64,000 bases of DNA from the NCBI RefSeq assembly GCF_964031245.1, contig NZ_OZ035017.1, positions 1,395,402-1,459,401 on the forward strand, read 5' to 3'. Position numbers and translations under genes: made by a program. This DNA comes from Rickettsiella endosymbiont of Miltochrista miniata. Lineage in GTDB: Bacteria; Pseudomonadota; Gammaproteobacteria; Diplorickettsiales; Diplorickettsiaceae. Position 1 is the stretch's first letter, and each line of letters starts with the position of its first letter. Of this stretch, positions 20,545 to 27,964 are shown piece after piece. The notes under the pieces are model-generated. The model ran no database searches, was not told the DNA's origin, and saw nothing but the letters and a program-made list of their open reading frames with translations.

Positions 20545-21207
20545 TCAAAACTCCATCAGCATAAAGCGCACTACTCCACATGTCGTATCATCAGCTTGCA
20601 TTTCTGTCAAAGGATAATGCTGGTTTAGCGCTTTCAGGTAACGACGATTTCCATCTATAACTAATTGTCTAAAAAGTAGCGTACTTCCGGGATCTTGCTT
20701 TATTTTAGCTAAAATAAAAGCAGCATTATGTGCTACGCAATCAGTATCTAATACAATAATACAGTTTTTAGGAAAACTTGGCCCTTGTGCGGTTTCCATG
20801 CAATCATTCTCTACACGCAATGCAAAAGCATCCGAACTAAGTGGAATATTAGTGCTTAAATACTTAGAATAAGTTTTTGGTGAAATTTTTATGAATTGCA
20901 GAAAACGTTCTTTCGCCTCTTGAGGTGTCAATAAGGGAACTTGATAATAAGGCTGACTATTCTCATACTGGTAAGCGCCTTCAGACTCTTCAGCAGCATG
21001 TTCATGATCCAGCCATCCATGAGGTTTATTAAAAACCTTCTCGATATGGCTAGCCAATCGATCGCCAATATTTTTAATCGGGCTATTGCCTATTAAATGA
21101 CTAATCTGGCTTTGCGAGCGATCCAAATACTCAGATAAATCGGTGATCCCGCCTACTGAGCGTGCTAATTTCCGTAAATTTTTCCGTCTAATGTCTTTTA
21201 TATTCAT
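20545..21207 (-). CDS. XRE-family regulator with degenerate S24 (LexA/CI-like) domain
   Basis: The 220-residue protein has an N-terminal helix-turn-helix (about 19-52, ITDLSEYLDRSQSQISHLIG) and a C-terminal S24-type fold (about 120-215). In LexA and lambda CI relatives a Ser in a GDSM-like motif and a distal Lys form the self-cleavage dyad. Here the motif reads ENDCM, with Cys136 at the Ser position, and the segment where Lys is expected reads TLLFRQL. Both catalytic residues appear lost, so it probably cannot self-cleave and may act as a constitutive or ligand-controlled repressor. Its targets are unknown. It is monocistronic, downstream of pfp. Confidence 0.8.
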   Translation of the reverse strand: MNIKDIRRKNLRKLARSVGGITDLSEYLDRSQSQISHLIGNSPIKNIGDRLASHIEKVFNKPHGWLDHEHAAEESEGAYQYENSQPYYQVPLLTPQEAKERFLQFIKISPKTYSKYLSTNIPLSSDAFALRVENDCMETAQGPSFPKNCIIVLDTDCVAHNAAFILAKIKQDPGSTLLFRQLVIDGNRRYLKALNQHYPLTEMQADDTTCGVVRFMLMEF

Positions 21208-21283
21208 GCCATAGCTTTATTAAAGTTTTATTGTTATGACCCATAGAGTAAACTTATACTTTGTTTAAAGTCCTATAAATGTC

Positions 21284-21316
21284 AAAAAAAGTAATATATA
21301 TGATAATACATATTAC
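21284..21316 (-). terminator. Candidate terminator of the phosphofructokinase gene
   Basis: On the minus strand a stem GTAATAT/ATATTAC (21291-21297 with 21310-21316) is followed by seven T residues (21284-21290), 25 bases past the pfp stop. The stem is almost all A-T, so strength is uncertain. It separates pfp from the regulator gene downstream. Confidence 0.45.
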
Positions 21317-21340
21317 CTTTTTAGATAAGTAGCGGCATAA

Positions 21341-22609
21341 TTATTTTAATTCAACAACGAAATTCCCTAGTTTTTTCTTAACTTTAATCTTTTTTAGCGA
21401 TATATAATTTGGTAAACCCTTTTGATACAGAGGATAAGATTCACCCTGAATTAATGGCAGCAAATAGTCGCGACAACGCTGAGTAATATGGAAACCATCC
21501 TTGCTGATGTAAGAACGGGGTAGTTTTTTTTCCTGATTTGCTACTGCAGCTAATTTTGCCTCACCAATCGTCCATTGATAACGCTTGCTTGCTGCTCTCA
21601 CGATAGTAGGCATTACCGCATTTTTGCCTTTAAGAGCAAATTCAACGGCCGCTTTGCCTAAGGCGTAAGCCTGTTTAACATCAACTTCAGCAGCGATATG
21701 ACGTGCAGAACGTTGTAAATAATCAGGTAATGCCCAATGATATTTATATCCTAATTTAGCTTTAACTAATTGCGCAATAACCGGAGCCGCGCCACCTAAT
21801 TGCTTATGTCCAAATGCATCGATAGTACCCGCTTCAGCTAAAAATTGTAGTTTGCTATCCCTAATCCCTTCCGCCAAAACAATAACGCAATAACCAAATT
21901 TTTTTACGGTTTTATCTACTTGCTGCAAAAATAAAGTCTCATCAAAGCTTATTTCAGGAAATAAGATGATATGTGGCGCATCTCCCTTTTTTTGCATTGC
22001 CAATCCACTTGCTGCCGCAATCCAACCGGTATGTCGACCCATTACTTCCATGATGAACACTTTAGTCGATGTTGCACACATCGAGGCAACATCTAAACCT
22101 GCTTCTAAAGTAGAAATAGCGACATACTTCGCAACTGAACCAAAACCAGGGCAGTTATCGGTGATAGGAAGATCATTATCGACGGTTTTTGGAATACCAA
22201 TACAGATTAATGGGTAATCTAGTTTTTGACTAAGCAAATAAATTTTATGTGCGGTATCTTGTGAGTCCCCACCCCCATTATAAAAAAAATAACCGATGTC
22301 ATGGGCTTTAAACACCTCTATCAAACGAGCATATTGCGCATGATTTTCCTCTAGGCTTTTTAATTTATAGCGACAAGAGCCAAATGCTCCTCCGGGCGTA
22401 TAACGTAGTCCAGCAATTGCTTTGCTGCTTTCTTTACTTGTATCAATTAAATCCTCAGTCAAAGCACCTATAATTCCATTACAGCCAGCATAAACCTTAC
22501 CGATTTTGTTTTTATATTGCCTTGCGGTTTCAATCACACCGCAGGCGGTTGAATTAATAACTGCCGTAACGCCGCCTGATTGAGCATAAAACACATTTTT
22601 CTTTGACAT
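21341..22609 (-). CDS. pfp: 6-phosphofructokinase, pyrophosphate-dependent type
   Basis: It phosphorylates fructose 6-phosphate at C1. Two signatures favour pyrophosphate over ATP as donor: GGGDSQDTA, where ATP enzymes have GGDGS, and PKTVDNDLPITD, where ATP enzymes have PGTIDND. The 422-residue length fits the PPi-type clade. A PPi enzyme is reversible, so it can work in glycolysis or gluconeogenesis. The gene is monocistronic, with a possible terminator after it and repeat copy B behind its start. Donor specificity is inferred from motifs. Confidence 0.88.
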   Translation of the reverse strand: MSKKNVFYAQSGGVTAVINSTACGVIETARQYKNKIGKVYAGCNGIIGALTEDLIDTSKESSKAIAGLRYTPGGAFGSCRYKLKSLEENHAQYARLIEVFKAHDIGYFFYNGGGDSQDTAHKIYLLSQKLDYPLICIGIPKTVDNDLPITDNCPGFGSVAKYVAISTLEAGLDVASMCATSTKVFIMEVMGRHTGWIAAASGLAMQKKGDAPHIILFPEISFDETLFLQQVDKTVKKFGYCVIVLAEGIRDSKLQFLAEAGTIDAFGHKQLGGAAPVIAQLVKAKLGYKYHWALPDYLQRSARHIAAEVDVKQAYALGKAAVEFALKGKNAVMPTIVRAASKRYQWTIGEAKLAAVANQEKKLPRSYISKDGFHITQRCRDYLLPLIQGESYPLYQKGLPNYISLKKIKVKKKLGNFVVELK

Positions 22610-22641
22610 CCCGCGTATTCTCCAGGTAACTTAAAGTTAAA

Positions 22642-22766
22642 TATACTCACCGCAATCGGATTTTTGGCAAGGCGCCGCGAAAACGAAGCAACCGGAGTGT
22701 ATTAACATACATGAGGATTGCGAGTTGAGCGGCAACACAGACAAAAATTCAAGTGCGAAGAGTATA
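22642..22766 (+). repeat. Dispersed ~125-bp palindromic element, copy B (best preserved)
   Basis: It is bounded by TATACTCACCGC and GAAGAGTATA, with the complete core. The ends pair as imperfect terminal inverted repeats of about 25 bp (left TATACTC...AATCGGATTTTTG, right CAAAAATTCAAG...GAGTATA). It lies between the divergent starts of pfp and mpl, so it sits among their promoters. Confidence 0.88.
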
Positions 22767-22802
22767 ATATACTTGAAACATTCACACTTTTTCTAGGCTA
22801 AT

Positions 22803-24164
22803 ATGCGACTTCATATTTTAGGTATCTGCGGTACATTCATGGCAGGCATTGCTTTAATAGCCAAGCAAAAAAATTTAGATGTGAGCGGCTCTGACGCAAA
22901 TATCTATCCCCCAATGAGTATTCATTTGGCCGAACATAAAATTCCGGTTTTTGAAGGCTATAATGAAAAGAATCTATTACCTCATCCTGATTTAGTAATC
23001 ATGGGAAATGCCATGACACGTGGAAATCCATGTGTTGAATATGTTTTAAATCGAAATATCCCTTATATTTCGGGACCACAATGGCTAGCCGAAAATGTTT
23101 TAAGTAAATACCACGTTTTAGCGGTTTCAGGAACGCATGGTAAAACCACGGTATCCAGTCTATTAAGCTGGATATTAGAATATGCTGGCTTAAATCCTGG
23201 ATTCTTAATAGGGGGTATTTCTAAAAATTTCGGTAGTTCTGCTCGTTTAGGAAAAGAAGATTTTTTTGTCATTGAAGCGGATGAATACGATACGGCATTT
23301 TTTGATAAGCGCTCTAAATTTATTCACTACCATCCTAAAACCTTGATTTTAAATAATCTTGAATTTGATCATGCAGACATTTTTCCCAACTTAGATGCAG
23401 TTAAAACTCAATTTTCATATTTATTACGAACGGTGCCTAGCCAGGGATTAATTATTTGCCCAAAAACCGATAGAAATTTACAAAGTGTCATATCACGTGG
23501 TTGTTGGACACCGATTGAGTACACAGGAAATGAAGAAAATAAAAATATAACTTGGCGAACCGAATTATTAAAAGCAGATGCCAGTCAATTTACTGTCTAT
23601 CATAAAAACAAAAAACAAGGCGAAGTAGATTGGTTGTTAATCGGGGATCATAACGCAGCAAATGCTGTTATTGCCATAGCGGCTGCACATCATATCGGTG
23701 TTAACCCAAAAAATGCAATTGCTGCACTGAATCAATTTCAAGGAGTCAAACGCCGCTTAGAAATCTATAAACAAGTCAATGGCATAACACTTTACGATGA
23801 TTTTGCCCATCATCCTACCGCCATTGCCGCAACGCTTGCCGGGTTACGTAAAAAAATTGGAAATAAACGCATTTTAGTTATTTTAGAATCTGGTACACAT
23901 ACTATGCGGTCTGGAATACATCGAGAAACTTTAGGCCCTTCTTTACAAAATGCAAACAAGGTATGGTTAATGCGGCCAAAGCAAGATTGGGGTATTGAAC
24001 GCTTAATTGAAACAACATCAATTCCGATTGTTATTTGCGACTCCGTAGCGGATATCGTCCAAAAAGTAGTTAAAGAAGCCCAAACTTCCGATCATATCGT
24101 GATTATGAGTAACAGCGCTTTTGATAAGCTACATGAAAAATTGGCTCAGGCCTTAGATACATGA
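22803..24164 (+). CDS. mpl: UDP-N-acetylmuramate:L-alanyl-gamma-D-glutamyl-meso-diaminopimelate ligase
   Basis: Mpl attaches the recycled tripeptide L-Ala-D-Glu-mDAP directly to UDP-MurNAc, a peptidoglycan recycling shortcut. The 453-residue Mur ligase opens LHILGICGTFMAGIALIAK, has the ATP loop AVSGTHGKTTVSSLLSWILE near residue 108, the EADEYDTAFFDKRSKFIHY motif typical of Mpl, and the C-terminal domain motif DDFAHHPTAIAATL. It overlaps ribD by 4 bases (ATGA), so translation is probably coupled. With ldcA (8742) it makes a recycling pair in this window. Confidence 0.95.
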   Translation: MRLHILGICGTFMAGIALIAKQKNLDVSGSDANIYPPMSIHLAEHKIPVFEGYNEKNLLPHPDLVIMGNAMTRGNPCVEYVLNRNIPYISGPQWLAENVLSKYHVLAVSGTHGKTTVSSLLSWILEYAGLNPGFLIGGISKNFGSSARLGKEDFFVIEADEYDTAFFDKRSKFIHYHPKTLILNNLEFDHADIFPNLDAVKTQFSYLLRTVPSQGLIICPKTDRNLQSVISRGCWTPIEYTGNEENKNITWRTELLKADASQFTVYHKNKKQGEVDWLLIGDHNAANAVIAIAAAHHIGVNPKNAIAALNQFQGVKRRLEIYKQVNGITLYDDFAHHPTAIAATLAGLRKKIGNKRILVILESGTHTMRSGIHRETLGPSLQNANKVWLMRPKQDWGIERLIETTSIPIVICDSVADIVQKVVKEAQTSDHIVIMSNSAFDKLHEKLAQALDT

Positions 24165-25237
24165 ATAACTCTGCCACTCACTATCTCAAATCTGCCTTAG
24201 CATTGGCAGAGATACGCCAGGGCTTTTGCGCACCAAACCCCTGCGTGGGTGCTGTATTAGTTAAAAATGCACAGGTTATCGCCACGGGTTATCACCAGAA
24301 AAGTGGTTTAGCTCATGCCGAAGTGGATGCCATTAGTAAAGTTGATCCTTCTCTTATCCAAGGCGCCACATTGTATGTGACTTTACAACCTTGTTGTCAT
24401 ACCGCCAAAAAAACTCCTCCGTGCACTGATCTGATTAAAAAAAGCGGCATCGTTAAGGTCATTTATGCTTTTCGAGATCCCAACCCTGCTGTAAACAGTC
24501 ATACTGATAAAATACTACAGCAGTCAGGAATTGAATGTATCCAACATCCTCTACCTGCTATCGATAATTTTTATGCGAGTTATAGCTACTGGTGGAAACA
24601 TAAAAGACCCTTTACTACCGCAAAATTAGCCATGAGTTTAGATGGAAAAATTGCCGGTAAAAATGGAAAACGTATTCGATTGACAGGCAATGAAGCTCAG
24701 CAATTTACACATCAACAACGTAAACAAAGTGACGCCATTTTAACGACGGCGAAAACAATTTGTTTGGACAATCCGTTATTAAATTGTCGTTTAGATGATG
24801 GGACATATAAAAAACCGCTTTATATTTTAGATACCCATCTCAGCATACCGATTTCAGCAAAAATTTTTAATTCTGTAGAATCCATTACTATTTTCCATGA
24901 TGCCGATTTAAGTAATCGACAAAAACTACAACAACATGATATCCGTTTCATTCCCATAAAAAGTGATAAAAAAGGTCTTGATTTACTGGCAATACTGAAG
25001 CAAATTGGACAAGATGGAAAAATTAATTTGTGGATAGAGGCCGGGGGTGTTAGTTTTCAAGCTTTCATTAAAAGCGGCTTATTACAACGTGCGTTTATTT
25101 ATGTGGCGCCCGTATGGCTAGGAGAAAGTGCCCAACTAGCCTTTACTTCTCCGAACCCCTTAAAAGGGGCAATGCCGATTAATACCACTCATTTAGGTAG
25201 AGATACATGTTTTGAGTTTAAATGGAGGGAACAATAG
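24161..25237 (+). CDS. ribD: Riboflavin biosynthesis bifunctional deaminase/reductase RibD
   Basis: RibD deaminates the pyrimidine released from GTP by RibA and then reduces its ribose chain. The 358-residue protein has an N-terminal zinc deaminase domain (HAEVDAI near residue 48 and TLQPCCHTAKKTPPC) and a C-terminal reductase domain starting near TAKLAMSLDGKIAGKNGKR. It starts inside the end of mpl (ATGA overlap). Riboflavin synthase (ribE), which usually follows ribD in this cluster, is absent; ribBA starts 38 bases later. Confidence 0.95.
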   Translation: MNNSATHYLKSALALAEIRQGFCAPNPCVGAVLVKNAQVIATGYHQKSGLAHAEVDAISKVDPSLIQGATLYVTLQPCCHTAKKTPPCTDLIKKSGIVKVIYAFRDPNPAVNSHTDKILQQSGIECIQHPLPAIDNFYASYSYWWKHKRPFTTAKLAMSLDGKIAGKNGKRIRLTGNEAQQFTHQQRKQSDAILTTAKTICLDNPLLNCRLDDGTYKKPLYILDTHLSIPISAKIFNSVESITIFHDADLSNRQKLQQHDIRFIPIKSDKKGLDLLAILKQIGQDGKINLWIEAGGVSFQAFIKSGLLQRAFIYVAPVWLGESAQLAFTSPNPLKGAMPINTTHLGRDTCFEFKWREQ

Positions 25238-25275
25238 GCGTATAATACTGTCCCAAATCAGCAATAACAAAACAG

Positions 25276-26490
25276 ATGATAAAAACCTCTACATTCCCGA
25301 ATATCGACCGCGCTTTGGAAGACCTACGCCTAGGTAAAATGATCGTTTTATTCGATCATGAAAACCGAGAAAATGAAGGTGACTTAGTCCTTGCTGCTGA
25401 TAGAGTGACGCCCGAAGCTATTAATTTCATGGCCCAATATGGGCGTGGATTAATCTGCTTAGCCTTAGCTGAAGAAGATATTAAGCGCTTGCAAATCCCT
25501 ATGATGGTGGAACACTCTACCAACCCTTTTAACACTGCCTTTACTGCGTCTATCGAGGCTGCAGCAGGGGTCACGACCGGCATCTCAGCCGCAGACCGTG
25601 CCCGTACCATTCAAGTAGCTATCAACCCCGAAAGCGGCCCTAGGGATATCGTCATGCCAGGCCACATTTTTCCTTTACGTGCCCGAAAAGGCGGTATTTT
25701 AGAACGCATGGGACAAACAGAAGGTAGTACCGATTTAACCCGTTTAGCCGGCTTAAAATCTGCGGCGGTTATCTGTGAAATCATGAACCCAGATGGAAGT
25801 ATGGCAAGATTTCCTGACTTAGAAAAATTCGCCAAGCAACATCAACTCGCTTTATTATCGATACGCGATTTAATCCAATACCGTCTACAAACTGAAACTT
25901 TGGTCAAGGAAATCGCCTCTATTGGCTTACCTACCGAAGATTATGGTGATTTAACAGTTAAATTGTTTGAAAGCTGCCTGGACAAGCATCATCATTTAGC
26001 ACTCATTAAAGAAAAACCAGCAGCGTCCAATCAACCCACCTTAGTACGTATCCATTCAGAATGCTTTACTGGCGATCTCTTTGGCTCTGCCCGTTGTGAT
26101 TGCGGTTGGCAATTACATGAATCTTTAGCACAAATTAGTCAACAAGGGGGTATATTACTTTATTTACGCCAAGAGGGTCGGGGTATTGGTTTATTGAATA
26201 AACTTAAAGCTTATGCCTTACAAGATCAGGGCCTTGATACTGTCGAAGCGAATCAAAAATTGGGTTTTGGCAGTGATGATCGAAATTATTGGATAGGCGC
26301 GCAAATGCTACAAAACCTAAAAATATTACAGGTAAAATTACTAACCAATAATCCACAAAAAATTATCGATTTAGAGCAATATGGAATAGAAGTTGTGGAG
26401 CGCATTCCTTTAATTGCGCAGCCTAATTCGACAAATCATACCTATTTAAAAACTAAACAAACCAAGCTCGGACATCTACTCAATTTATAA
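25276..26490 (+). CDS. ribBA: 3,4-dihydroxy-2-butanone 4-phosphate synthase / GTP cyclohydrolase II (RibBA fusion)
   Basis: It makes both precursors of riboflavin. The N-terminal RibB domain (about 1-205) has DHENRENEGDLVLAAD and GHIFPLRARKGGILERMGQT. The C-terminal RibA domain (about 206-404) keeps the zinc cysteines in ECFTGDLFGSARCDCG and the catalytic RQEGRGIGL. Both halves look intact, unlike many fusions whose RibA half is dead. A TATAAT at 25241-25246 just upstream could give it a promoter of its own inside the ribD tail. ribH follows after 14 bases. Confidence 0.95.
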   Translation: MIKTSTFPNIDRALEDLRLGKMIVLFDHENRENEGDLVLAADRVTPEAINFMAQYGRGLICLALAEEDIKRLQIPMMVEHSTNPFNTAFTASIEAAAGVTTGISAADRARTIQVAINPESGPRDIVMPGHIFPLRARKGGILERMGQTEGSTDLTRLAGLKSAAVICEIMNPDGSMARFPDLEKFAKQHQLALLSIRDLIQYRLQTETLVKEIASIGLPTEDYGDLTVKLFESCLDKHHHLALIKEKPAASNQPTLVRIHSECFTGDLFGSARCDCGWQLHESLAQISQQGGILLYLRQEGRGIGLLNKLKAYALQDQGLDTVEANQKLGFGSDDRNYWIGAQMLQNLKILQVKLLTNNPQKIIDLEQYGIEVVERIPLIAQPNSTNHTYLKTKQTKLGHLLNL

Positions 26491-26504
26491 AAAAGGAACA
26501 TCTT

Positions 26505-27002
26505 ATGCAAAAAATAAAAGAAATCATTGCTAAACCCTTACATTTCAATCAACCGACTGATGAATTTAATATTGCTATCGTAGTCAGTCGCTTCAATCAA
26601 AGTATCACCGAAGAATTACTTAATGGTGCCTTACAACGATTAAAAGAATTAAATTTTCCCGAACAATGCATCACTATTGTCAGAGTTCCTGGGGCGATAG
26701 AAATCGGTCTTGCAGCTCAGCAAATAGCAATTTCCGATGAAAACTGTTTAGCTATCATCTGTTTAGGTGCTGTTATTCGTGGCGAGACCGATCATTATGA
26801 TTATGTTTGCCAACAGGTGAGTTATGCTTGCCAAAAAGTTGCTTTGCAAGAATCTATACCTGTTATTTTTGGAGTTCTAACTACTGATAGTGAAGAACAA
26901 GCGTTAGCACGTATAGATGGAAAGCGTTGTCACAAAGGCCGCGATGCAATAGACACAGCAATGGAAATGATCTCGGTACTAGAACAAATCGAAGCAGAAT
27001 AA
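26505..27002 (+). CDS. ribH: 6,7-dimethyl-8-ribityllumazine synthase
   Basis: RibH condenses the RibA/RibD pyrimidine with the RibB butanone phosphate in the penultimate step of riboflavin synthesis. The 165-residue protein has NIAIVVSRFNQSITEELLNG, VPGAIEIGLAAQQ, the substrate loop CLGAVIRGETDHYDYVC and FGVLTTDSEEQALARI. AAAGGAA lies about 8 bases before the ATG. It ends the rib cluster; nusB, its usual follower, is replaced by repeat copy C, which begins 2 bases after the stop. Confidence 0.96.
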   Translation: MQKIKEIIAKPLHFNQPTDEFNIAIVVSRFNQSITEELLNGALQRLKELNFPEQCITIVRVPGAIEIGLAAQQIAISDENCLAIICLGAVIRGETDHYDYVCQQVSYACQKVALQESIPVIFGVLTTDSEEQALARIDGKRCHKGRDAIDTAMEMISVLEQIEAE

Positions 27003-27003
27003 A

Positions 27004-27127
27004 TTTACTCTTCGCACTTGAATTTTTGTCTGTGTTGCCGCTCAATTCGCAATCCTCATGTATGACATACACTCCGGTTGCTTCATTATCGCGGCGCCTT
27101 GCCAAAAATCCAATTGCTGTGAGTACT
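27004..27127 (-). repeat. Dispersed ~125-bp palindromic element, copy C
   Basis: It runs from TTTACTCTTCGCACTTGAAT to GCTGTGAGTAC, in the orientation opposite to copies A and B. It lies in the convergent gap between ribH and fpr, starting 2 bases past the ribH stop, so it forms the 3' end of the rib transcript. Confidence 0.88.
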
Positions 27128-27139
27128 TCCTTACTTAAA

Positions 27140-27170
27140 CTCAGCAGCTACCTATTCTTTAGCTGCTGAG
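27140..27170 (-). terminator. Strong hairpin after fpr, probable terminator
   Basis: CTCAGCAGCTA (27140-27150) and TAGCTGCTGAG (27160-27170) form a perfect 11-bp stem with a 9-base loop. It begins 4 bases after the fpr stop on the minus strand and is followed there by TTTAAGTAAGG, a weak T-tract. It may also limit read-through from the rib operon. Confidence 0.6.
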
Positions 27171-27174
27171 CTAG

Positions 27175-27918
27175 TTAATTAGATGAAATATACTTTTCAC
27201 GTCGAATATTTTCAGTAGGAAAAGCATAACTTTTGACTAAAAGTGTAAAAACCTCATCCACCATATTCGGGTTACCGCACAAGTACACAATATCCTGTTT
27301 TGCATTCGGTTTAATTTCACTAAAGGCATTTAATACATAACCAGTATGCTCATAACTCAATACCTCATGCAGTTTAACTCGACTATAATAAGCGTGAAAT
27401 TCGAACCAAGCATTTTTTTCTGCGAATGCAATAAACTCATCACGATATAATAAATCTTCCCGTCTACGTACACCAAATAACAAGATAACCTTAAAACAGG
27501 GACGCAATTTAAATCTGTGTTCTAACTCAGCCAACATCGTCCGGTAGGGCGTAACGCCGGTACCCGTTGCTACCAACACATAACGCTCCGGCATCTCTTC
27601 ACGCAAAATGAGTCGCCCAAAAGGGCCGGTCGCCGTAACTCTATCTCCTGGTTTTAATGTAAATAGCAGTTCACTCGCAATACCTGCGGGAACATAAGAG
27701 GCTGCAAATTCAATTTTATTAGTCGCCTGATGCGTTTTATTGGCGATACTATAGCTACGGCGTAATACTTTTTCAGCGGTAGGTATATGCAAGGTAATAA
27801 ATTGGCCTGGAATAAACTCAAAGCTCACCCCCTCTTCATAGCGAAAAGTGAAATGCTTGACGTCTGGAGCAATCTGCTCACTGGTCTCGAGGATTAAGTA
27901 AAATTCTTTTCGTGACAT
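27175..27918 (-). CDS. fpr: Ferredoxin--NADP+ reductase family oxidoreductase
   Basis: This FAD enzyme exchanges electrons between NADPH and ferredoxin or flavodoxin, often in oxidative defence and Fe-S maintenance. The 247-residue protein has an FAD-binding barrel with RRSYSIANKT (near residue 53), a pyrophosphate-binding VLVATGTGVTPYRTML (near 110) and the C-terminal NADP region VYLCGNPNMVDEVF. It lacks a ferredoxin domain. It is monocistronic, converging on ribH, with a hairpin directly after the stop. Partner and exact role cannot be told from sequence. Confidence 0.87.
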   Translation of the reverse strand: MSRKEFYLILETSEQIAPDVKHFTFRYEEGVSFEFIPGQFITLHIPTAEKVLRRSYSIANKTHQATNKIEFAASYVPAGIASELLFTLKPGDRVTATGPFGRLILREEMPERYVLVATGTGVTPYRTMLAELEHRFKLRPCFKVILLFGVRRREDLLYRDEFIAFAEKNAWFEFHAYYSRVKLHEVLSYEHTGYVLNAFSEIKPNAKQDIVYLCGNPNMVDEVFTLLVKSYAFPTENIRREKYISSN

Positions 27919-27964
27919 AATCCGCGTAGTCTAATCAGCCCGGCCGGTTTCGTCAAAAAAATCT

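Noticed and set aside
25238-25275. FMN riboswitch upstream of ribBA or ribD
   Set aside because: The 38-base gap before ribBA and the overlap before ribD leave no room for the conserved FMN aptamer, and none of its motifs are seen before mpl.
26881-27169. Two short open frames across the ribH end and repeat copy C
   Set aside because: They overlap ribH out of frame and run through the dispersed repeat, so they are accidental.
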